Origin: Akkermansia muciniphila
Lineage (GTDB): Bacteria; Pseudomonadota; Gammaproteobacteria; Burkholderiales; Burkholderiaceae_C
DNA length: 64,000 bases
NCBI GenBank assembly: GCA_943331105.2
Contig: CALQKH020000010.1
Location: forward strand, 62,001 to 126,000
Reading direction: 5' to 3'
Part shown: one piece after another, positions 57,699-64,000 of the stretch
How positions within the stretch are numbered: position 1 is the stretch's first letter
How the letters are laid out: each line of letters begins with the position of its first letter
The notes under the pieces: generated by a model
Told to the model about the DNA's origin: nothing
What the model saw: the letters and a program-made list of their open reading frames with translations, nothing else
The model's database searches: none
Program-made: the position numbers and the translations under genes

Positions 57699-58487
57699 AT
57701 GAGTGACATCTTGGACAAAATTGTGGCAGTCAAGCGCGAAGAAGTGGCTGCTGCGCTCAGGCACAAACCCTTGGATGTGGTCCGAGCCGACGCCGAAAGC
57801 CGTGTGCTGACCAGAGACTTTGAAGGCGCCATGCGTGCCAAAATCACCGTTGGCCAAGCGGCAGTCATCGCAGAAGTCAAGAAAGCCAGTCCCTCTAAAG
57901 GCGTTTTGCGGGCTGAGTTCATTCCAGCGGATATCGCCCAGAGCTATGCCGAATTCGGTGCAGCATGTTTGTCGGTGTTGACCGACAAGCGGTTTTTTCA
58001 GGGCAGCGTTGATTTCTTGAAGCAGGCCCGCGCCAGCTGCGACCTGCCTGTGTTGCGCAAAGACTTCATGATCGATGTGTATCAGATCTATGAAGCCCGG
58101 GCCATGGGTGCCGATGCGATTTTATTGATCGCGGCCTGCTTGGACGATGCCCAGATGGCCGACATGGAGGCCGTAGCCCGCAGCTTGGACATGGCGGTCT
58201 TGGTCGAAGTGCATGACCGCGCCGAACTTGAGCGAGCACTGAAACTCAAGACGCGCCTTGTTGGCATCAACAACCGCAACTTGAAAACATTTGAGGTGTC
58301 ATTGCAGACCACCTTGGACATGTTGTCCGACGTGCCTGCCGATCGTTTGCTGGTCACCGAAAGCGGAATCCAAACACCCGACGATGTTCGTCTCATGCGT
58401 GAGGCCAAGGTCCACGCCTTTTTGGTGGGTGAGGCTTTTATGCGCGCTGACGAGCCTGGTGAGGCCTTGGCCAAGCTCTTTGCCTGA
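57699..58487 (+). CDS. trpC: Indole-3-glycerol phosphate synthase
   Basis: A 262-aa TIM-barrel enzyme closing the indole ring. [37 protein letters not shown] (catalytic Glu and Lys), [46 protein letters not shown] and [13 protein letters not shown] follow the family order. The ATG at 57699 is used. Its stop overlaps the ung start by one base (TGATG). trpF, trpB and trpA are not in the window. Confidence 0.96.
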   Translation: MSDILDKIVAVKREEVAAALRHKPLDVVRADAESRVLTRDFEGAMRAKITVGQAAVIAEVKKASPSKGVLRAEFIPADIAQSYAEFGAACLSVLTDKRFFQGSVDFLKQARASCDLPVLRKDFMIDVYQIYEARAMGADAILLIAACLDDAQMADMEAVARSLDMAVLVEVHDRAELERALKLKTRLVGINNRNLKTFEVSLQTTLDMLSDVPADRLLVTESGIQTPDDVRLMREAKVHAFLVGEAFMRADEPGEALAKLFA

Positions 58488-59248
58488 TGCCCTCTGGATT
58501 GGCGCAGCAGTCTCTTGATTTGGGCGATTCACCCATGGGTTGCGATCGCTTGGTGTGTTGGCCGCCAGATTTATCGGGGATGGATGAAGGCTGGGCCACT
58601 CTGGTACAAGGTTTTTTGAGCAGTGATGCGGGCCGTGCGCTGTCTTCGCGATTGTCCGATGCCCTGAGGGTTGGGCAAGTCGTTTTTCCGCCAGAGCCAT
58701 TCAAGGCGCTCAGCCTGACGCCTCTGAAAGACGTTCGCGTGGTGATTCTGGGCCAAGACCCCTACCATGGGCCCGGCCAAGCGCACGGGCTGGCGTTTTC
58801 GGTGCCACCGGGGGTGCGGATCCCGCCCAGTCTGCGAAATATTTTCAAAGAACTGCAAGAAAGTTTGGGTTTGCCTGTGCCGCCACATGGGTCGCTGGTG
58901 CACTGGGCTCAGCAGGGCGTGTTGCTGCTCAATACTTGTTTGACGGTTGAGGCGGGACAGGCTGGCAGCCATGCCCGCTGGGGATGGGAGGCGTTGACCG
59001 ATGCCTTGGTTGCCGCTGTGGCTGAAAGCCCCGGGCCCGTCGTGTTCATGTTGTGGGGTGCGCATGCGCAAGCCAAGAAGACAATACTGGATGCTGTGGC
59101 GGGCTCGTCCAGACATTTGATCCTTCAGGCCAATCACCCCTCACCGCTGTCTGCCTTGCGGCCCCCCCTGCCTTTTTTGGGGTGCGGCCATTTCGCCCGT
59201 GCCCAACTTTTTATGAGCCAAACGGGCAGGCAGCCCATCGCATGGTGA
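58487..59248 (+). CDS. ung: Uracil-DNA glycosylase
   Basis: A 253-aa family-1 UDG that excises uracil from DNA. VVILGQDPYHGPGQAHGLAF carries the catalytic Asp in the water-activating loop; LLLNTCLTVEAG and the DNA-intercalation loop LQANHPSPLSALR complete the signature. It is coupled to trpC by a one-base overlap, so it may be read from the trp promoter. Length is somewhat above the usual 220-230 aa owing to an N-terminal extension of about 25 residues. Confidence 0.95.
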   Translation: MPSGLAQQSLDLGDSPMGCDRLVCWPPDLSGMDEGWATLVQGFLSSDAGRALSSRLSDALRVGQVVFPPEPFKALSLTPLKDVRVVILGQDPYHGPGQAHGLAFSVPPGVRIPPSLRNIFKELQESLGLPVPPHGSLVHWAQQGVLLLNTCLTVEAGQAGSHARWGWEALTDALVAAVAESPGPVVFMLWGAHAQAKKTILDAVAGSSRHLILQANHPSPLSALRPPLPFLGCGHFARAQLFMSQTGRQPIAW

Positions 59249-59264
59249 AAAGTTCCATGCTGAC

Positions 59265-59294
59265 TTGCGCGTTGTCACAAAAAGATGGCATAAT
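59265..59294 (+). promoter_or_regulatory. Candidate promoter for the tRNA-tuf operon
   Basis: TTGCGC at 59265-59270 and CATAAT at 59289-59294 with an 18-nt spacer, 15 bp before the tRNA-Tyr start, a position suited to a stable-RNA promoter. Confidence 0.5.
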
Positions 59295-59309
59295 CTAAGA
59301 CTCGCTTCT

Positions 59310-59395
59310 GGAGGGGTGCCCGAGTGGCTAAAGGGGGCAGACTGTAAATCTGTTGGCTTACGCCTACACTGGTTCGAATCCAGTCTCCTCCACCA
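59310..59395 (+). tRNA. tRNA-Tyr (anticodon GTA)
   Basis: An 86-nt class II tRNA with a long variable arm. The acceptor stem GGAGGGG pairs with CTCCTCC, the anticodon loop is CTGTAAA (anticodon GTA), the T-loop is GGTTCGAATCC, and CCA is encoded. First gene of the tRNA-tuf cluster. Confidence 0.96.
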
Positions 59396-59480
59396 GCAAA
59401 CTGGCGAAAGCCGGCTTGATTGAGCAATTGGAAATGGTTTCAAGCATTGGCGTCGCATCCACTCGTGCGGTGCAATCAGT

Positions 59481-59554
59481 GCGGGAGTAGTTTAATGGTA
59501 GAACCTTAGCCTTCCAAGCTAATGACACGGGTTCGATTCCCGTTTCCCGCTCCA
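59481..59554 (+). tRNA. tRNA-Gly (anticodon TCC)
   Basis: A 74-nt tRNA, GCGGGAG...CTCCCGC-type acceptor, anticodon stem-loop TTAGC-CTTCCAA-GCTAA giving anticodon TCC, T-arm GGGTTCGATTCCC, and encoded TCCA end. 85 nt after tRNA-Tyr. Confidence 0.95.
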
Positions 59555-59581
59555 ATTTGCCGGTGAGTTGTTAGATGTTTC

Positions 59582-59656
<75 letters not shown>

Positions 59657-59663
59657 GTTTTGA

Positions 59664-59687
59664 GGCGCGCAATGCAAGTTGTGCGCC
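59664..59687 (+). other. Stem-loop between tRNA-Thr and tuf
   Basis: GGCGCGCAA-TGCAAG-TTGTGCGCC forms a 9-bp stem with one G-U wobble. No strong T tract follows, so it may be an RNA-processing or 5'-stabilising hairpin for tuf mRNA rather than a terminator. Confidence 0.5.
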
Positions 59688-59729
59688 TTCTGTCTTGGTT
59701 GTTGACCACTACTTTTCGGAGTTGAAGAT

Positions 59730-60920
<1,191 letters not shown>

Positions 60921-60936
60921 AGAGGTTTCTTCAAGT

Positions 60937-61012
60937 AGGGGTATAGCTCAATTGGCAGAGCGTCGGTCTCCAAAACCGAAGGTTGTAGGTTCGATTCCTA
61001 CTGCCCCTGCCA
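60937..61012 (+). tRNA. tRNA-Trp (anticodon CCA)
   Basis: A 76-nt tRNA, acceptor AGGGGTA with TGCCCCT, anticodon loop TCTCCAAAA giving CCA, T-arm TAGGTTCGATTCCTA, and encoded GCCA end. It lies 16 nt after tuf and upstream of secE, the standard arrangement. Confidence 0.96.
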
Positions 61013-61032
61013 CCTGAACAGGTGGATTTTCC

Positions 61033-61057
61033 AAGCCCGCTAGACCCTAGCGGGCTT
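61033..61057 (+). terminator. Stem-loop after tRNA-Trp
   Basis: AAGCCCGCTAG-ACC-CTAGCGGGCTT, a perfect 11-bp stem with a 3-nt loop, 20 nt after tRNA-Trp and 55 nt before secE. Only ACTTGT follows, so termination is likely partial. Confidence 0.6.
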
Positions 61058-61111
61058 ACTTGTCTGATAAGAGTCATCTGTTGAAGAGGCTCAACAAAGG
61101 TTTCAAGCCGT

Positions 61112-61495
61112 ATGGCAACGTCCGAAGTTCAAACAGTGAATACTGCTGGCGATAAGATGCGATTGGCGTTGGCCGTTGCATTGGTTTTGGCAGGATTGGT
61201 TGCTTACTACATGCTCGCAGCCCAAGGCGCTTGGGTTCAGTGGGGTGGTTTGCTGGTGGCTGTGCTGGCGGCTGTGGTGGTCTTTTTCACCTCCGAAACC
61301 GGTCGCGAACTGGTGGCTTTTGGCCGGGATGCTGTTCGTGAAACCAAAAAAGTGGTTTGGCCTGAGCGCAAAGAGGCGCTTCAAATCACTTTGTACGTCT
61401 TTGCGTTTGTGGTGGTGATGGCACTTTTCCTGTGGCTCACCGACAAAACTCTCGAATGGGTTTTTTACGATCTGATTCTGGGGTGGAAAAAATAA
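61112..61495 (+). CDS. secE: Preprotein translocase subunit SecE
   Basis: A 127-aa subunit of the SecYEG channel. Two hydrophobic segments ([18 protein letters not shown] and [15 protein letters not shown]) precede the conserved amphipathic helix [20 protein letters not shown] and the last transmembrane segment, as in beta- and gammaproteobacteria with three-TM SecE. It overlaps nusG by one base (TAATG). Confidence 0.97.
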   Translation: MATSEVQTVNTAGDKMRLALAVALVLAGLVAYYMLAAQGAWVQWGGLLVAVLAAVVVFFTSETGRELVAFGRDAVRETKKVVWPERKEALQITLYVFAFVVVMALFLWLTDKTLEWVFYDLILGWKK

Positions 61496-62076
61496 TGAAC
61501 GATGTCGTCGTGAACGCGCCAATGGCCGGATCCTCCACCAACCCTGACCTCAAGTGGTACGTGGTTCATGCCTATTCGGGCATGGAAAAAGCGGTTGAGC
61601 GCAACATCATCGAGCGCATCACGCGCTCTGGCATGGAAACCAAATTTGGTCGCATCTTGGTGCCCACTGAAGAAGTGGTTGAGATCAAGAACGGCCAGAA
61701 AAAAACCACCGAAAGAAAATTCTTTCCGGGTTATGTGTTGGTTGAGATGGTCATGGACGACGAAACATGGCATCTCGTCAAGCACACGAACAAAGTCACC
61801 GGCTTTGTGGGCGGCGCTAAAAATCGTCCGGCTCCGATCTCTGAGGCCGATGTCGCCAAGATCGTGAACCAGATGCAAGAGGGCACTGACAAACCGCGCC
61901 ACAAGGTCGAGTTTGAAGTAGGCGAGTACATCCGCGTTAAAGAAGGCCCGTTCACAGACTTCAATGGCACGGTTGAAGAAGTCAACTACGAGCGCAACAA
62001 AATGCGCGTCTCAGTCACCATTTTTGGTCGAGCGACACCCGTTGAGCTTGAATTTGGTCAAGTGGAGAAAACCTGA
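61495..62076 (+). CDS. nusG: Transcription termination/antitermination factor NusG
   Basis: A 193-aa RNA-polymerase-binding factor. The NGN domain starts [20 protein letters not shown], with [18 protein letters not shown] and GFVGG; the KOW domain is near the end ([19 protein letters not shown]). The start [10 protein letters not shown] at 61495 is used rather than the longer track ORF. It is translationally coupled to secE. Confidence 0.98.
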   Translation: MNDVVVNAPMAGSSTNPDLKWYVVHAYSGMEKAVERNIIERITRSGMETKFGRILVPTEEVVEIKNGQKKTTERKFFPGYVLVEMVMDDETWHLVKHTNKVTGFVGGAKNRPAPISEADVAKIVNQMQEGTDKPRHKVEFEVGEYIRVKEGPFTDFNGTVEEVNYERNKMRVSVTIFGRATPVELEFGQVEKT

Positions 62077-62090
62077 CCTGTATTTTTCGG

Positions 62091-62117
62091 ATGGGTGCTT
62101 CCCGACTCGGCACCCGT
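62091..62117 (+). terminator. Stem-loop between nusG and rplK
   Basis: ATGGGTGC...GCACCCGT, about 8 bp with an 11-nt loop, followed by CTTTGATCTT. It may separate the secE-nusG transcript from the rplKAJL transcript or be part of the rplK leader. Confidence 0.45.
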
Positions 62118-62194
62118 CTTTGATCTTGAGTCGTTAACCCCGGGGAGCTGAGGGCCTGAAGGCCTCAAGCGTTAAAACCCGCAAGGAGAAAAGC

Positions 62195-62626
62195 ATGGCG
62201 AAAAAAATCGTCGGCTTCATCAAGCTGCAAGTTCCAGCTGGTAAAGCCAATCCATCACCACCTATCGGTCCTGCACTGGGCCAGCGTGGTTTGAACATCA
62301 TGGAATTCTGCAAGGCGTTCAACGCCCAGACCCAAGGCGTTGAGCCAGGTTTGCCGTTGCCTGTGGTCATCACTGCGTTTGCAGACAAGTCCTTCACCTT
62401 CATCATCAAGACACCGCCCGCAGCGACCTTGATCAAGAAGTCCTTGAAAATCGACAAAGCTTCCACCAAGCCTGGCTTGGAAAAAGTGGGCAAGATCACC
62501 CGCGCTCAATTGGAAGACATCGCCAAAGCCAAGATGAAAGACTTGACCGCTGCCGATCTGGACGCAGCAGTTCGCACCATCGCTGGTACTGCCCGTTCCA
62601 TGGGCGTGAATGTGGAGGGCGTGTAA
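62195..62626 (+). CDS. rplK: Ribosomal protein uL11
   Basis: A 143-aa L11 of the GTPase-associated centre. [20 protein letters not shown] and [20 protein letters not shown] form the N-terminal domain, and the rRNA-binding C-terminal domain ends [13 protein letters not shown]. An AAGGAG site lies upstream. It abuts rplA directly. Confidence 0.99.
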   Translation: MAKKIVGFIKLQVPAGKANPSPPIGPALGQRGLNIMEFCKAFNAQTQGVEPGLPLPVVITAFADKSFTFIIKTPPAATLIKKSLKIDKASTKPGLEKVGKITRAQLEDIAKAKMKDLTAADLDAAVRTIAGTARSMGVNVEGV

Positions 62627-63322
62627 ATGTCCAAGCTCACTAAAAAACAAAAAGCCCTCGTGGGCAAAGTTGACAGCCTGAAGCTGTACGCCTTGGCCGA
62701 CGCTTTGACCATGGTCAAAGAGTGCGCCACAGCCAAGTTTGATGAATCCATCGACGTGGCCGTGCAACTCGGTATTGACGCCAAGAAGTCCGACCAAGTG
62801 GTTCGTGGCGCTGTGGTGTTGCCCAACGGTACAGGCAAAACTGCCCGCGTTGCTGTGTTTGCCCAAGGCGCCAAGGCTGAAGAGGCTCTGGCTGCTGGCG
62901 CAGACGTGGTTGGCATGGACGATCTGGCTGCCCGCGTCAAAGCGGGTGACATGCCTTTCGATGTGGTGATTGCTGCCCCTGACGCGATGCGCGTTGTGGG
63001 TACTTTGGGTCAAATCCTGGGCCCACGTGGCCTGATGCCTAACCCCAAAGTTGGCACCGTCACACCTGATGTGGCCACTGCTGTGCGCAATGCCAAAGCC
63101 GGTCAGGTCCAGTTCCGTGTCGACAAGGCCGGTATCGTGCATGGCACCATCGGTCGCCGTTCTTTCGATACCGACAAGTTGCAAGGCAACTTGGCTGCAT
63201 TGATCGAGGCTTTGGTCAAGGCCAAGCCTGCGACCAGCAAAGGCATTTACCTGCGCAAAGTGGCTGTTTCGTCGACCATGGGTGTGGGCGTTCGCGTCGA
63301 CACACAATCCATCTCGGCGTGA
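62627..63322 (+). CDS. rplA: Ribosomal protein uL1
   Basis: A 231-aa L1-stalk protein. [39 protein letters not shown]-like core ([19 protein letters not shown]) and GKxTS-like end are canonical. In relatives free L1 represses its own rplKA mRNA. The ATG follows the rplK stop with no gap. Confidence 0.99.
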   Translation: MSKLTKKQKALVGKVDSLKLYALADALTMVKECATAKFDESIDVAVQLGIDAKKSDQVVRGAVVLPNGTGKTARVAVFAQGAKAEEALAAGADVVGMDDLAARVKAGDMPFDVVIAAPDAMRVVGTLGQILGPRGLMPNPKVGTVTPDVATAVRNAKAGQVQFRVDKAGIVHGTIGRRSFDTDKLQGNLAALIEALVKAKPATSKGIYLRKVAVSSTMGVGVRVDTQSISA

Positions 63323-63576
63323 TGGCAAAGATTTGAGGGGTTCGAAAGAGCGCCTCAATGTGGTGGGTCGCTGTGCTTGAAAAAGTACAGCGAGCCATCC
63401 AAGACCGTTGGTGCACACCCTGTGTGCTTAATCAACAAAGTCTCAAGAGATCTTGAGGTTTTGGGCCAACGCAGATGGCGATCCCGCTGCAGATGGATGA
63501 AGATCCGAAACAGTTGGTCGCTGCAAATAGGCGTGTTTCAGGGGTGACCCGAAAAACACATACAAAGGAGTAGACC
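63323..63576 (+). promoter_or_regulatory. Probable L10 leader region of rplJL
   Basis: A 254-bp non-coding stretch between rplA and rplJ, the usual place of the L10-binding leader that autoregulates rplJL. Several potential stems are visible, for example CAGCGACCCACC/GGTCGCTG and TCTCAAGAGATCTTGAG. I assign the leader by position, not by a matched consensus. Confidence 0.5.
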
Positions 63577-64000
63577 TTGAGTCTGAATCGCAGTGAGAAA
63601 GAAGCGGTCATTTCCGAAGTGACCGACCTCGCCGCTAAAGCTCAAACGCTTGTGATGGCGGAATACCGTGGTATCACGGTCGCTGACATGACCAACCTGC
63701 GTGTCAAAGCTCGCAGCCTCGGCGTTTCGCTGACGGTGTTGAAAAACACCTTGGCTCGCCGTGCTGTGGCAGGTACGCAGTTTGAAGTTGTCGCCGACCA
63801 GATGACCGGTCCGCTGATCTATGGCTTCTCTGAAGATGCAGTGGCTGCCGCGAAAGTGGTGGCTGACTTCGCGAAAACCAATGACAAGTTGGTCATTCGT
63901 GCAGGTGCATTCGCAGGCAAAGCTTTGGATGTGAACGGCGTTAAGCAATTGGCAAACATCCCTTCGAAAGAAGTTTTGTTGGCCCAGTTGTGTGGCTTGT
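63577..64000 (+). CDS. rplJ: Ribosomal protein uL10, N-terminal part (truncated by window edge)
   Basis: About 141 codons of L10, the base of the L7/L12 stalk. It begins at a TTG codon with AAAGGAG six bases upstream and reads [20 protein letters not shown], then [20 protein letters not shown] and [19 protein letters not shown]. It was read directly because the track omits this strand's ORF. A non-ATG start is consistent with tight translational control. Confidence 0.95.
   Translation, partial: MSLNRSEKEAVISEVTDLAAKAQTLVMAEYRGITVADMTNLRVKARSLGVSLTVLKNTLARRAVAGTQFEVVADQMTGPLIYGFSEDAVAAAKVVADFAKTNDKLVIRAGAFAGKALDVNGVKQLANIPSKEVLLAQLCGL

Overview
The window looks like a chromosomal segment of a betaproteobacterium of the order Burkholderiales, most likely family Comamonadaceae. 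The basis is gene content and order (lptD-surA, tRNA-Tyr/Gly/Thr-tuf-tRNA-Trp-secE-nusG-rplKAJ, trpEG-ltaE-trpDC), the many tripartite-tricarboxylate (Bug/TctC) binding proteins, and even, fairly GC-rich coding with short 4-nt gene overlaps. No species can be named from the sequence alone. No insertion sequence, prophage or CRISPR array was seen.

Layout: 0-4.7 kb holds envelope and housekeeping genes (surA fragment, lptD, amgK, rsmE). 4.8-10.2 kb holds an MFS permease, an alpha/beta hydrolase, an M20 peptidase and a mocA-xdhC pair. 10.2-17.3 kb is a minus-strand catabolic run (TTT binding protein, enoyl-CoA hydratase, ADP-forming acyl-CoA synthetase, MmgE/PrpD, hydroxypyruvate isomerase, TauE/SafE permease), divergent from an IclR regulator that has a perfect palindrome in its intergenic region. 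18.4-27.7 kb is the most unusual part: a ten-gene minus-strand operon that begins like a tauABCD operon (binding protein, ATPase, permease, Fe/2-oxoglutarate dioxygenase) and continues with a bacterial microcompartment (BMC) set: CoA-acylating aldehyde dehydrogenase, two tandem-domain shell proteins, one hexamer and one pentamer shell protein, and an uncharacterised SnoaL-like fusion protein with a cysteine cluster. A Crp/Fnr-type regulator is divergent from it.

27.8-31.7 kb carries a class III CoA-transferase, a second TTT binding protein and a D-aminoacylase-like amidohydrolase. 32.0-38.1 kb holds an acyl-CoA catabolic operon (two acyl-CoA dehydrogenases and an enoyl-CoA hydratase) followed by divergent alkB-like monooxygenase and GMC alcohol dehydrogenase genes. 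38.2-48.0 kb is central metabolism (gap, tkt, malic enzyme) mixed with a Rieske oxygenase, murU-pepP and a MOSC protein. 48.1-49.0 kb is a secreted barnase-type RNase next to a barstar-like inhibitor. 49.2-51.7 kb is pncC-pgpA-thiL and apaG. 51.7-59.2 kb is rpe-gph, a probable Trp-codon leader peptide, trpE-trpG-ltaE-trpD-trpC and ung. 59.3-64 kb is the tRNA/tuf/secE/nusG/ribosomal-protein region, cut inside rplJ.

Main interpretation (inference): the BMC operon would import a small substrate, oxidise it with O2 and 2-oxoglutarate to release an aldehyde, and convert that aldehyde to an acyl-CoA inside a protein shell. Three non-shell proteins (dioxygenase, aldehyde dehydrogenase, SnoaL fusion) each carry a terminal amphipathic-helix-plus-linker segment resembling BMC encapsulation peptides. 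No PduL/Pta phosphotransacylase or alcohol dehydrogenase is encoded in the operon, so it is not a standard metabolosome. The substrate is unknown; taurine is only one possibility, because two of the substrate-contact residues I recall from E. coli TauD differ here.
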